In this document: piece after piece, positions 23,993-32,443 of the stretch | Numbering within the stretch: position 1 is the first letter of the stretch | Layout of the letters: each line of letters opens with the position of its first letter | DNA from: RBG-16-57-11 sp964503145 | Lineage (GTDB): Bacteria > Chloroflexota > Anaerolineae > Anaerolineales > UBA4823 | Reading direction: 5' to 3' | DNA length: 64,000 nucleotides | Assembly: GCA_964503145.1 (NCBI GenBank) | Contig: CAZCYV010000002.1 | Location: 310,001-374,000 of the forward strand | The notes under the pieces: generated by a model | Told to the model about the DNA's origin: nothing | What the model saw: only the letters and a program-made list of their open reading frames with translations | The model's database searches: none | Position numbers and translations under genes: made by a program

Positions 23993-24942
23993 CTCGGTGG
24001 ATTATCGCTCAACACCCGTCCCACGAAGTCGAGCTGATGGGCGATATACATCAACTCGCCGCGCTCGATCTGGGCGTGGCGCTCGGCGACCCAGCGCTCG
24101 AATCTCATGCGATCCAGTTCTGGATGCCCGGCCAGCGCCTGATGAATCGTATGGACGATGAAATGTAAAAAATACGCTTCATCTTTGGGATAACCGCGTA
24201 AGCCCGGGAAGACGACCCAATCCGAGGCGCCCGCAGCGATGATCTCCACTCCGGCGGCCCGGAGATAGCCAAAAAGATGCCGACCGGAGCGGCTATCCCC
24301 TGAGGGTTTTCCGTTGACCAGGCGCTCGTCCATCGAGCGGTGATACAGACTTTGGATCAACTCATCCAGGTCGGGATCCAGCGCCGGCTCGAGCAATGTC
24401 GCGCCGTCGAAGTTGAGCGTAAAGTAAAACAGCCCTCCCGGCGCGCTCAGACGCAACAGGCGCGGCAGTAGAGAGGGGATGTCCATCAAGTCCAAAAAAG
24501 CATGGGCGACCAGCAGCCCCCAGGATTGGCGCCCGCTGTGCTGAGCGATGAAATCCTGCAGATCGATCGCCTGTAAATGCAGCGACACCTGAAGACCTTG
24601 GCCCGAAAAAACCAGCCTGTCGGGCGATTCGATCTGACATGAATACCCCTGGCGCGAGGCCCAAAGCGGCAGTTGTTGGTGAGCGCTGGCGATGTTCTCC
24701 TGCTGTAGGTCCAGAGCGGTATAGTCAGCATATGTGAGCAGACCCCAGGCAAGCATCCGCTCGAACATTGCGCCGGTACCTGCGCCGACCTCCAGGACGC
24801 GCAAGGGGGCGTCGGCGGTTGCGGGCGGCAATGCTCGCAAGAGCGCCTCCCATACATGCCGGTTCAGGGCGCGGTCGTCCACACTCTTCTTGGCCGAAAG
24901 ATAGCGGGTGAAGGAATAATTCTGGGGTTCAGACATTCTCAT
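23989..24942 (-). CDS. class I SAM-dependent methyltransferase (first of two in cluster)
   Basis: The protein has 317 residues. Motif I is LRVLEVGAGTGAMFERML, the acidic residue after strand 2 is ALDLQQENI, and VAHAFLDLMDIPSLL and GGLFYFTLNFDG follow at strands 4 and 5. There is a C-terminal extension of about 100 residues. The start overlaps the glycosyltransferase by 14 bases, so the genes are translationally coupled. The substrate is unknown; within this cluster a pterin-, pyrimidine- or sugar-type acceptor is inferred. Confidence 0.85.
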   Translation of the reverse strand: MRMSEPQNYSFTRYLSAKKSVDDRALNRHVWEALLRALPPATADAPLRVLEVGAGTGAMFERMLAWGLLTYADYTALDLQQENIASAHQQLPLWASRQGYSCQIESPDRLVFSGQGLQVSLHLQAIDLQDFIAQHSGRQSWGLLVAHAFLDLMDIPSLLPRLLRLSAPGGLFYFTLNFDGATLLEPALDPDLDELIQSLYHRSMDERLVNGKPSGDSRSGRHLFGYLRAAGVEIIAAGASDWVVFPGLRGYPKDEAYFLHFIVHTIHQALAGHPELDRMRFERWVAERHAQIERGELMYIAHQLDFVGRVLSDNPPR

Positions 24943-26044
24943 GTCTCTGTCTGGCGTATTCGTTGATCTGGGATTGTAGAAAGCCGCGTATCTGCCCGGC
25001 GGTCTGGTTCCAGGTGGGTTGCGCCTGGTAACGGCGGCGGGCGGCCAGGCTCATCTCGCGCAGCCGTAAGCGATCCCGGGACAGGCCAACCAGGTGTTCA
25101 GCCAGCGCCTGGGAGGCTTGGGGCGGAATCAGATAACCATCTATCTCGTGAGTGATGATTTCGCCTGCCGCGCCTGCGGTGGCACCGATCGCCGGCAAGC
25201 CGAAACCCATACCCTCCAGATAGACAATCCCATAGCCCTCATACGAAGAAGGTACCACCAGCACCTGGTGAGAGCGCAGCAGGTCGACAAGTTCCTCCTG
25301 GCTCAGCGCGCCGAGCAACCGCACCCGACCCGCCAGACCTGCCTGGTCGATCTGGCGCCGGATGGCCTGCGCATAGATCGGATCAACCGCCTGACTACCG
25401 ACAACGCTCAACTCGCAGGCGTCTTCGGGGATGTGTTGAAGCGCATCCAGAAGCGTATGCAGACCTTTGCGCGGGATCAGATTTCCCACAAACAAGAGCC
25501 GCAGCGCGCCCGGCTCGACGGCGCGCTGCGCGATTTCGGCTTCGGTGATGGTCGGCGCAATATGATCGCCCGCCGGATAAGCCACAACGTAAGGTCGGTC
25601 AACCAGTTTTGGATCAAGCCGGTGAACCGCCTGGCGCGTCGTCTGACTGTTGAAGATGTATCCATCCACGCTGTGCAAATAAGAACTTTCGACCCGGCGG
25701 TAAAGACGGTTTTGCCAGGCCGGGCGAAACTCGCTGCAGCGCAGGTGGTGGACAATCGAAAACACCGGGTAGGGCAGCGCAGATTTCAAGCGTCGGTTCA
25801 ATCCGAACAACGATGGATGGTTTAGCTCGTCCTGCAGCAAGACATCGAAGTCGCTCTTTACAAGACGACGGCGAAGCGCCTCAGAAAAGTTGTCCAGTAG
25901 ATGTCTGGCGTAGCCACGCCAAGGTAGGGAGATCACCTGCACCTGGTCGCCCTGACGCCGCAGGTATTCCACCAGCTTACGGTCATACAAATAGCCGCCG
26001 GATATCGTCTCCAGGCTACCGTAAATGATCAGTCCAAATCGCAT
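24929..26044 (-). CDS. family 4 glycosyltransferase
   Basis: This 371-residue GT-B enzyme has an N-terminal domain with a GGYLYDRKLVEYLRRQGDQV segment and a C-terminal GT4 domain with LLFVGNLIPRKGLHTLLDAL, VVPSSYEGYGIVYLEGMGFGLP and a TAGAAGEI nucleotide-binding loop. The E-x7-E type pair lies in the YEGYGIVYLEG region. It is a retaining transferase using a nucleotide sugar. The gene follows the PTPS-like gene after 20 bases. It could glycosylate the small-molecule product of the cluster or a lipid made by the CDP-alcohol transferase homologue. Confidence 0.88.
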   Translation of the reverse strand: MRFGLIIYGSLETISGGYLYDRKLVEYLRRQGDQVQVISLPWRGYARHLLDNFSEALRRRLVKSDFDVLLQDELNHPSLFGLNRRLKSALPYPVFSIVHHLRCSEFRPAWQNRLYRRVESSYLHSVDGYIFNSQTTRQAVHRLDPKLVDRPYVVAYPAGDHIAPTITEAEIAQRAVEPGALRLLFVGNLIPRKGLHTLLDALQHIPEDACELSVVGSQAVDPIYAQAIRRQIDQAGLAGRVRLLGALSQEELVDLLRSHQVLVVPSSYEGYGIVYLEGMGFGLPAIGATAGAAGEIITHEIDGYLIPPQASQALAEHLVGLSRDRLRLREMSLAARRRYQAQPTWNQTAGQIRGFLQSQINEYARQRHENV

Positions 26045-26064
26045 CTCCGCGCCGTCTCACCAGA

Positions 26065-26442
26065 TCAGCGTTCCAGCCGATAGGCAGCCCAGGCAATGTC
26101 ATTCTCCCAGAGTTTGACTTTCACCACCTGGATGTTCGGCGCCTGAATCTGCGCGCTGAGCGCCTGGCATAGAATGCGGCTGAAATGTTCGATGCTGGGG
26201 TTCAGGCCGGCAAATTCCAGCTGGTCGTTGAGGATGCGATCCCGATAGCGCGTCACCTGTTCATCGAGCAGCCGCTCGATCTCGACGATATCCACCAGAT
26301 AGCCGTGTTGATCCAGACTATTTCCCTGAAGTTGAAGCTCAAGCTGATAATGATGAGAATGCAGGTCGTTCTCCGGCCCCCAATCCCCGCCGATCAGGTA
26401 GTGCTGGGCGATAAAATCGCACTTGACTGCAACGGTGTACAT
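26065..26442 (-). CDS. 6-pyruvoyl-tetrahydropterin synthase/QueD-like protein lacking the usual catalytic Cys
   Basis: The 125-residue protein matches the PTPS/QueD fold: FIAQHYL, DLHSHHYQLELQLQG, GYLVDIVEIERLL, LNDQLEFAGLNPSIEH and LWENDIAWAAY. Zinc-ligand-type histidines are His14, His28 and His30. The Cys normally four residues before the first His of the HGH box is absent; Glu24 is there instead, and HGH reads HSHH. A Glu at this place is known in PTPS-III-like variants of folate synthesis. AAGGAGG precedes the ATG, which lies 49 bases inside the methyltransferase 3' end. Confidence 0.85.
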   Translation of the reverse strand: MYTVAVKCDFIAQHYLIGGDWGPENDLHSHHYQLELQLQGNSLDQHGYLVDIVEIERLLDEQVTRYRDRILNDQLEFAGLNPSIEHFSRILCQALSAQIQAPNIQVVKVKLWENDIAWAAYRLER

Positions 26443-27296
26443 TCTGCCTCCTTCTCAAAAATCAGCGCCAGATATCTGGTCCAGCCGCGTGCCACACAAA
26501 CTTGCAGCGCCGCGCCGCCGGAAAGGTTCTCCCAGTAAGCCCAGGGCAGCGGCGCTTGCGTCAACCAGGCCACAGCGCGCAGCAAAGCCGGATGGAATGA
26601 ACGCAGATAGGGACTCAGGTCCGTCGCCTCTACCAACCGAAAGCCGGCGCGTTGCGCCATCTCTTGGATCATCTCCAAAGTTATCAGAGTTTGGATGTGC
26701 CAGTTGCGCTGGAAGCGCTTCAACCAGCGCGCAGCGCGCCTGTCATGCATAACCCCGGCCTCGGCCAGGAAGTCGTCGCAGATCACCAGACGCCCACCCT
26801 GGAAAAGCTGGGGATTGACCTGCTGGAAGAAGCGTAGCCCATCTGGGGCGTGGACGAAAGACTCGATGGCATAGGCGGCGTTGACCGGACCGAGAGGCGA
26901 CAAAGACATAAAATCGGCCAGCAGGAATTGACAGCGCGCCTCCAACCCCATACGGTGAGCGCGCCCGGCTGCGTATGCTCGCTGCACAGCGCTGTTGGTA
27001 ACTCCGATGACCGAGATATCCAAACGCTCCGCCAGCCAGGTGGCGGTGCCGCCTACGCCGCAGCCCAGATCGAGCAGGGCCGGGGGCGACTGGAGCGAGA
27101 GCGAGGGCCGGATGGCTTGCAACACCCAACGATTGAGATATTCAAAGGCTTGTTGGGCGGTTTGTACCCCTGGAGCCCATATCTGCCGGTGAATGGCAGC
27201 CGTATCGCCGCTGCCGCCAAAACGCAAAAAGCGCCGCGTATTGGCGTTGTAATACGTGGCAACCTGCAGCGTGGGGGGAAGATGAACGCGATTCAC
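26394..27296 (-). CDS. class I SAM-dependent methyltransferase (second in cluster)
   Basis: This 300-residue enzyme carries motif I ALLDLGCGVGGTATWLAERL, a post-I VIGVTNSAVQ, AAYAIESFVHAPDG at motif II and GGRLVICDDFL at motif III. This is close to the small-molecule C- or O-methyltransferase group (UbiE/sterol-type). It overlaps the dehydrogenase stop by four bases at its start and the PTPS-like start by 49 bases at its end, so the three are coupled. The substrate is unknown. Confidence 0.87.
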   Translation of the reverse strand: MNRVHLPPTLQVATYYNANTRRFLRFGGSGDTAAIHRQIWAPGVQTAQQAFEYLNRWVLQAIRPSLSLQSPPALLDLGCGVGGTATWLAERLDISVIGVTNSAVQRAYAAGRAHRMGLEARCQFLLADFMSLSPLGPVNAAYAIESFVHAPDGLRFFQQVNPQLFQGGRLVICDDFLAEAGVMHDRRAARWLKRFQRNWHIQTLITLEMIQEMAQRAGFRLVEATDLSPYLRSFHPALLRAVAWLTQAPLPWAYWENLSGGAALQVCVARGWTRYLALIFEKEAECTPLQSSAILSPSTT

Positions 27297-28312
27297 GAGT
27301 AGGTCAGCACCACCTGAATGGCGCTTTCAGGGTTTTGATCGATCAACTGGTAAGCCTGGGCTGCGTCCCGCACCCCAAAGCGATGGGTGATCCAACGCGC
27401 CGGGCGCACGCGGCGTAACATCTCCCAGGCGACGGCAAAGCGGCGCGCCTTGTTCCAGCGCCCACTCAACTCCGGCGCCAGAGTGCTCACCTGGCTGCTG
27501 ATCAGGCGGATGCGGCTGCGATGAAAGCGCCCCCCCAAATCCAGGCTGGCGCGCTTCTGGCCATACCACGAGCCGATGATCACACGCCCGTCGAAGCCGG
27601 TCAGGGCAATAGCCTGATCCAAAGCGGCTGGCGAGCCGCTCAGTTCATAGCACAGATCGGCGCCTTGGGGCAGCAATTCTTGTAGCTTCTCCTGGGTTTG
27701 GGGATCGGCGGGATCCAGGCTGGCGTGCACCCCCAGCGCCAATGAGGCCTGGCGGCGCAACTCATAACGATCTAGAGTGACCAGGCGCTCCACAGGAAAC
27801 TGCGTCAACAAGGCAGCAGTCAGCAGACCAACAATGCCCTGTCCCAAGATCGCCACCCGCTCGCCGACGAGAGGCCGCCCGTCCATCACCAGATTGACCG
27901 CCGTCTCCATGTTCGGCAAGAAGACTGCATTCTGCGGATCGAGGTCGTCCGGCAGCGGCATCAGGCTGACGACCGGGGCGATGAAGTGGCTCTCATGGGG
28001 GTGAAAGGCAAAGACCAGGCGTCCCAACCAGTGGGGATCCGCCTGACGCCCAACAGCGATCACCTTCCCGACGGCTGAGTAACCATATTTGAGCGGATAA
28101 CCAAACTGGCCTTGCAGGCTGACAATGCTTTCGTCCAACGCCATTTCCTGGGGAAACAATCCCTGGTAGATCAGGTTCTCCGTCCCAGGGCTAATCGCAG
28201 AGTACAGCGTCTGAACCAGAGCCTCGGTCGGCCCAGGCGGCTCCGGCAGAGGCCTCTCACGGACTTCGACGGTCTTAGGCGCCGTAAAATAAACCGAGAG
28301 ACAGGTGATCAC
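27293..28312 (-). CDS. zinc-type alcohol dehydrogenase family protein (BchC-like subgroup)
   Basis: This 339-residue MDR-family protein has an N-terminal GroES-like domain (LYSAISPGTENLIYQG, where the usual Cys is Ser-Pro-Gly-Thr-Glu), GYSAVGKVIAVG, and a Rossmann domain with VAILGQGIVGLLTAALL and VTLDRYELRR. The catalytic-zinc cysteine pattern is not seen, as in the bacteriochlorophyllide dehydrogenase-like subgroup. It probably oxidises or reduces a side-chain hydroxyl with NAD(P). It opens the ADH-methyltransferase-PTPS-GT run, 53 bases after the RibD-like gene. Confidence 0.83.
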   Translation of the reverse strand: MITCLSVYFTAPKTVEVRERPLPEPPGPTEALVQTLYSAISPGTENLIYQGLFPQEMALDESIVSLQGQFGYPLKYGYSAVGKVIAVGRQADPHWLGRLVFAFHPHESHFIAPVVSLMPLPDDLDPQNAVFLPNMETAVNLVMDGRPLVGERVAILGQGIVGLLTAALLTQFPVERLVTLDRYELRRQASLALGVHASLDPADPQTQEKLQELLPQGADLCYELSGSPAALDQAIALTGFDGRVIIGSWYGQKRASLDLGGRFHRSRIRLISSQVSTLAPELSGRWNKARRFAVAWEMLRRVRPARWITHRFGVRDAAQAYQLIDQNPESAIQVVLTYS

Positions 28313-28365
28313 ACGCAGGAGTATAACTCAAAATGACCAATTTGACTTTGGAGAAGGGGTATGCC

Positions 28366-29055
28366 TCAGCGCAGGCGGCCAAAGATCAAGATATCCTCAC
28401 CCAATTGCTCGAACTGTGGCTCTTTCAGTCGAGGCGGCGCTGACAGGCTGCCTTCTATGGCCGATAACCCACCCAAAAATACCGGCGCAATGGTCACCGC
28501 AACCCAGTCGGCCAGCCCCTGAGACAGAAAAGCCGTGATCACCTGAGCGCCGCCCTCCACCATTAAACTATTGACGCCGTTTTCGGCCAGAACACTTAGC
28601 AACGCCGTCAGGGAGACGCGCCCCTGGCTATCTGCGGGCAGCAGCAAGAGGCGGGCGCCGGCACCCTGCAGAGCAGCCCTTTTCTCCGGTTCAGCGGCGG
28701 GCGTCGTGGCAATCCAAACTGGCAGGTTGGCGCGTTGCAACAGCCTGGATTCGAGGGGCATGCGCAAACGGCTATCCAGCACCACCGGCTGCGGATTTCG
28801 ACCCTGGACATGGCGCACGCTGAGCTGCGGATCATCGGCGATCACCGTGCCCACGCCGACCAGGATGGCGTCGTGCGCCGCGCGCAACCTGTGGGTCAGG
28901 CGGCTGGATTGCGGGCCGCTCAACGCAGTTGGCCGGCCGCGTTCAACGGTCAGGCGACCGTCCAGGCTTTGGGCAAAGCACAGGCCCACCAGCGGTCGCC
29001 CGGTTTCCTGGCGATGCTGACTGGCCTGCTGCAGCCAGTTATCATACAGAGGCAT
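28366..29055 (-). CDS. stand-alone RibD C-terminal-type pyrimidine nucleotide reductase
   Basis: The 229-residue protein has only the reductase domain: VGLCFAQSLDGRLTV, LTHRLRAAHDAILVGVGTVIADDPQL, PQPVVLDSRLR and the nucleotide-binding LMVEGGAQVITAFL. The deaminase domain (HAE and PCxxC zinc site) of bifunctional RibD is absent. This form reduces the ribose side chain of the GTP cyclohydrolase II product, as in archaeal and fungal riboflavin synthesis. It overlaps the ribA gene by 14 bases, so the two products probably act in sequence. Confidence 0.9.
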   Translation of the reverse strand: MPLYDNWLQQASQHRQETGRPLVGLCFAQSLDGRLTVERGRPTALSGPQSSRLTHRLRAAHDAILVGVGTVIADDPQLSVRHVQGRNPQPVVLDSRLRMPLESRLLQRANLPVWIATTPAAEPEKRAALQGAGARLLLLPADSQGRVSLTALLSVLAENGVNSLMVEGGAQVITAFLSQGLADWVAVTIAPVFLGGLSAIEGSLSAPPRLKEPQFEQLGEDILIFGRLR

Positions 29056-29686
29056 TCTGGTTGCGAACCGCAGGCAGGGGCATAAGACCCAGGTTCAGCA
29101 TGTGGTTCATGCGGGTGACCTTCGTGAACAGATATTGGGCGTTCTCGTCGTAAACCGTCGGTTCGACCGGCACCCGCTCTGTCACGGCGATTCCCAGTTG
29201 GCGCAGTGTCTCAATCTTATGCGGGTTGTTGGTGATCAGGCGAATCGAGCGCGTTCCAAGATCTTCCAGAATGCGCGCGGCAACAGTATAGTCCCGTTCG
29301 TCTGCCTGATGCCCCAGCAACAAGTTGGCTTCGACCGTGTCGTAGCCCTCATCTTGCAGGTTATAGGCGCGCAGCTTATCCAACAAACCAATCCCGCGCC
29401 CCTCCTGCCGCAGGTAGATCAAGACCCCTTCGCCTGCCGCGGCAATCTGTTGCATGGCAAAATGGAGTTGCTCACCGCAATCGCAGCGGCGTGAACCCAG
29501 CACGTCTCCGGTGAAACATTCGGAATGCAGGCGTACCAGGACATCCGACTTGCCGGCCACCTCCCCCAGCACAAGCGCCAGGTGCTCCTTATCGTCGTGG
29601 TTATTGTGATACAAATACAGATGGAACTCCGCCTCATCGGTAGGGATGCGTGCAGAGACCATCCTTGCTACAGTCAATGGTTCCAT
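29042..29686 (-). CDS. ribA: GTP cyclohydrolase II
   Basis: This 214-residue single-domain enzyme opens the imidazole ring of GTP, releasing formate and pyrophosphate. The zinc site CFTGDVLGSRRCDC, the catalytic RQEGRGIGLLDKLRAYNLQ and the substrate region TVEANLLLGHQADERDY and LITNNPHKI are all complete. It is not fused to RibB. No ribB, ribE or ribH lies nearby, and the adjoining genes are not riboflavin genes, so it may feed a special product rather than housekeeping flavin synthesis. Confidence 0.95.
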   Translation of the reverse strand: MEPLTVARMVSARIPTDEAEFHLYLYHNNHDDKEHLALVLGEVAGKSDVLVRLHSECFTGDVLGSRRCDCGEQLHFAMQQIAAAGEGVLIYLRQEGRGIGLLDKLRAYNLQDEGYDTVEANLLLGHQADERDYTVAARILEDLGTRSIRLITNNPHKIETLRQLGIAVTERVPVEPTVYDENAQYLFTKVTRMNHMLNLGLMPLPAVRNQNASV

Positions 29687-29717
29687 TTGTGGATCTCCAA
29701 ACCCTGAATACCTAATT

Positions 29718-30050
29718 TTACTTGCGCCCTTCCAGGTACAGGCAGACGATCAGGGCGACTTCGATCAGCTTGGTGACTACGGCGATCGGATTGGTCACGT
29801 CGAATCGGGTAATGAACGCCCAGGCCAGGATGGTGATTGCGGTGTAGCCGATCAAAGCCCAGCGGGTGTAGCCTTGAAATTGGCGCAGTTGCGGCAGATA
29901 CAGTGCCGTCACCAGCCCCAGGTAACCGATGCCATTCAGGATGAACATCGTCAGGCCGTTGGGGATGCCCAAAGCCAGGTGGATGACCGCCGTTGCTGCC
30001 GTGAGCAAAACAATCGCGATCTGCAGCGTTCCAAATTGCGTGGTCCTCAT
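29718..30050 (-). CDS. small four-helix membrane protein
   Basis: This 110-residue protein has four hydrophobic helices (IAIVLLTAATAVIHLALGI, LTMFILNGIGYLGLVTALYL, WALIGYTAITILAWAFIT, VTKLIEVALIVCLYL). There is no signal or catalytic motif, and I do not recognise a named function. It lies 31 bases upstream of ribA and 60 bases downstream of the UPF0104 gene, on the same strand. Confidence 0.75.
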   Translation of the reverse strand: MRTTQFGTLQIAIVLLTAATAVIHLALGIPNGLTMFILNGIGYLGLVTALYLPQLRQFQGYTRWALIGYTAITILAWAFITRFDVTNPIAVVTKLIEVALIVCLYLEGRK

Positions 30051-30110
30051 TGCGTCGTCCTCCTCTATCTAATCTATCTGGTTCTTAGATGTGCGACCTG
30101 CCCAAAGGTG

Positions 30111-31157
30111 TCAATCCCCTGCCGGAGAAGGTTGCGGATGAATGACCGAGCGCGGCAGGACATAGGATTTGCGAATCATCGAAGCTCCCCACCCCAGGCC
30201 GATCAAACCCAAGCCGGTATCTCGCACTCGGATCCACAGGCTCATCGCCAGACCAATTGCTGGGTCGAAGCCCATAGCTTGCAACATGAGCGCCTGTCCC
30301 ATCTCCAGAGCGCCCAGACCGCCAGGGATGGGGGTCAAGAAAGCCAGCCGTGAAGCCGTTAGAGCAGCCACCACCTGCCAAAGATTCAATGGTGCGCCCA
30401 GCACCCACAGGGCCAACCAAAATTCCACCAAAGAAAACAGCCAGATCGCTCCAGAAACACCCACGATCCCCAAAATTTGCAGCGGCTGACGGCGGAACAG
30501 GGAATGGATCTGTGCTTCGGCGCCTTCGATCACTTCCTGGATCGCCTGAATTCTTCTGTAGGCGTTGGATTCCAGTGATAGACGTCTGGAAATGAGCCCG
30601 AGGAGCCAGGACAGCGGCTGATGCCCATTCCACAGCAAAATCAAATAGACCAAAGGCAAGAGCATCATCCCGCCGGCCGCCAGCGTCCCTGCGCCAGGCG
30701 ACAGGCTGATGAAAAGCTGCTCACTCAGGATGACCAGGATACCCAAAACCAGGAAAGTAAAATTCGCCATCAACTCGAACAGTTTGTCCAGCGCCACCGA
30801 AGCAACGGCCGAGGCAACCGGAACGGCGTGACGGCTGGTCACCGCGTACACCTGAAGCGGTTCGCCGCCGAATTGGGTTCCAGGAGTGAAATAACTGATG
30901 GCGAAAGCTGCCATGCGATAGCGAAAGATAGTCCAATAAGGCAGCCGATGGCCCTGGGCGCGCAGCGCCAGCCACCAACGGCCGCTGAAAACGAGCATCG
31001 CCAGAGCGTTGAAGGCTACCAGGATGGCTAAGGACCAGGGGCTGATCGAGGTCAAAACGGCCCAAATCTCGCCGAGCGGCGCGCGGCGCAACAGCCACAT
31101 GAACAACACAGCCAGCGCAGGCCAGATCAACCAGCGGAGGAAGCGCCGTCTTTTCAT
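30111..31157 (-). CDS. UPF0104/lysylphosphatidylglycerol-synthase-like membrane protein
   Basis: The start is ATG 31157, overlapping the upstream stop as ATGA (348 residues). About eight TM helices are present, with RYRMAAFAISYFTPGTQFGGEPLQVY and LTASRLAFLTPIPGGLGALEMGQALM, the two signatures of the UPF0104 (AglD-like, flippase-like) family. Members act in lipid translocation or as membrane parts of lipid-modifying enzymes. It is coupled to the CDP-alcohol transferase homologue, so a lipid-linked step is likely. Confidence 0.87.
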   Translation of the reverse strand: MKRRRFLRWLIWPALAVLFMWLLRRAPLGEIWAVLTSISPWSLAILVAFNALAMLVFSGRWWLALRAQGHRLPYWTIFRYRMAAFAISYFTPGTQFGGEPLQVYAVTSRHAVPVASAVASVALDKLFELMANFTFLVLGILVILSEQLFISLSPGAGTLAAGGMMLLPLVYLILLWNGHQPLSWLLGLISRRLSLESNAYRRIQAIQEVIEGAEAQIHSLFRRQPLQILGIVGVSGAIWLFSLVEFWLALWVLGAPLNLWQVVAALTASRLAFLTPIPGGLGALEMGQALMLQAMGFDPAIGLAMSLWIRVRDTGLGLIGLGWGASMIRKSYVLPRSVIHPQPSPAGD

Positions 31158-32344
31158 TCGACAGCGCTCCTTGACCGTCTCTGTCCCGCGTAATGGTGGT
31201 AAAGATAATCTTCCGGCGTCCACAGTGAAAACGCGCCGCTACCCATGTACAGGATCAGGGTATATACGACCCCGAGCAGGATTTGCATTGGGGTCAACGG
31301 GCTGAGCATCTGCGCCAGCCCCAGCGCCAGCAGCGCTGCGATAGAGGCAACGCGAGGCAACATCCCCAGGACGAGCATCCCTACGGCGAGCCAATTGAGC
31401 AGGCCGATCAGCCCAAAGACAGGCGATGCGGTCGGTAGCGCAGCCAGCCAGCGCATGAAATAGCCGACGTTGAGCGCCAGGATGAGCAGGCGCAGACCGA
31501 GCGGCAACCACTTCGAGATTCCGGTTTGCCAGCCGCGCCGGCGACCTGGGCCATCCCGGAGCACACCGCTGACGTACAGCCAATCACGCCAAAAGCCCAA
31601 CAGCAACGGCGCGCCGAACAGGGCGGCGGCGATGTGAATGCCCGGCGGCGTCATGATCGGCCAGAGCGCCACTGCCAGAAAGCCCATCTGCAAACCGGCG
31701 AACACTCGACGGTTGAAGCTGGGCGGCATAGGGTAAACCGGCTTGCCCAGGCGACGGCGCAGCCACTCGCCAGCGATGAACAAATATCGCGCGGAACCAA
31801 CCAACAGATACCATAGCGGCGCCTGGCCATACAGCACGACCAGGACGCTGGCTGCCAGCACGCCCAGCCCGTCGAAGCTCATATCCAGCACATTGCCCAG
31901 GCGCGTGGCGCGATGAGTGACCCGGGCGACATAGCCATCGAAAAAGTCCGCCGCGTCCGACAGAGTGTACAGGATGCCGGGGATCCAGGCCAACCAGCCC
32001 TCTGGGCGCGGCAACAGGATGAAGCCCATCATCCCTGCCACCAGCACGCCGCGCAGCAGCGTCAGGCGGTTCCCCCAGCCCAGATCGGGGAGCAGGCGCT
32101 GTTCGCCTTCACGATAGTTAGCGTCCAGGTTTTGCCACAACACGCGCAGCAAATACCCAACTACCAAAACCGGCAGCGCCAACCAGCGCAACGCCAGATC
32201 GGGCCGCCAGCTCAGGCTCAACAGCGCAAAGCCGCCGCCCAGGAAGAGCAGGCAGAAACCGGCAAAGGCCGCCCATTCCAGGCGCAGCTTTTGCAGTTGC
32301 GGGTTCTGCAATGCCGATTGTCGTTCTAGTGCTTCGAGAGCCAT
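31154..32344 (-). CDS. CDP-alcohol phosphatidyltransferase fused to a DoxX-like membrane domain
   Basis: The 396-residue protein has a CDP-alcohol phosphotransferase motif complete in DGYVARVTHRATRLGNVLD plus the final Asp of MSFDG (D-G-x2-A-R-x8-G-x3-D-x3-D). The N-terminal half has about six TM helices; the C-terminal 130 residues add four more (LRLLILALNVGYFMRWL and following) that resemble DoxX-like proteins. It should transfer a phosphoalcohol from a CDP-linked donor to an acceptor. It is the first gene of the 32344-23486 leftward run. Confidence 0.88.
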   Translation of the reverse strand: MALEALERQSALQNPQLQKLRLEWAAFAGFCLLFLGGGFALLSLSWRPDLALRWLALPVLVVGYLLRVLWQNLDANYREGEQRLLPDLGWGNRLTLLRGVLVAGMMGFILLPRPEGWLAWIPGILYTLSDAADFFDGYVARVTHRATRLGNVLDMSFDGLGVLAASVLVVLYGQAPLWYLLVGSARYLFIAGEWLRRRLGKPVYPMPPSFNRRVFAGLQMGFLAVALWPIMTPPGIHIAAALFGAPLLLGFWRDWLYVSGVLRDGPGRRRGWQTGISKWLPLGLRLLILALNVGYFMRWLAALPTASPVFGLIGLLNWLAVGMLVLGMLPRVASIAALLALGLAQMLSPLTPMQILLGVVYTLILYMGSGAFSLWTPEDYLYHHYAGQRRSRSAVE

Positions 32345-32443
32345 AACGGATGAAATTCTACCATAGTGGATGATTACTATTATAAATATACGATAAATGG
32401 CAGGGTTTGGATTGCCCTACCCTCCCCCTCAACGCGCGGATTA

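Noticed and set aside
29687..29717. FMN riboswitch upstream of ribA
   Set aside because: The gap is only 31 bases and lacks the conserved FMN-element segments.
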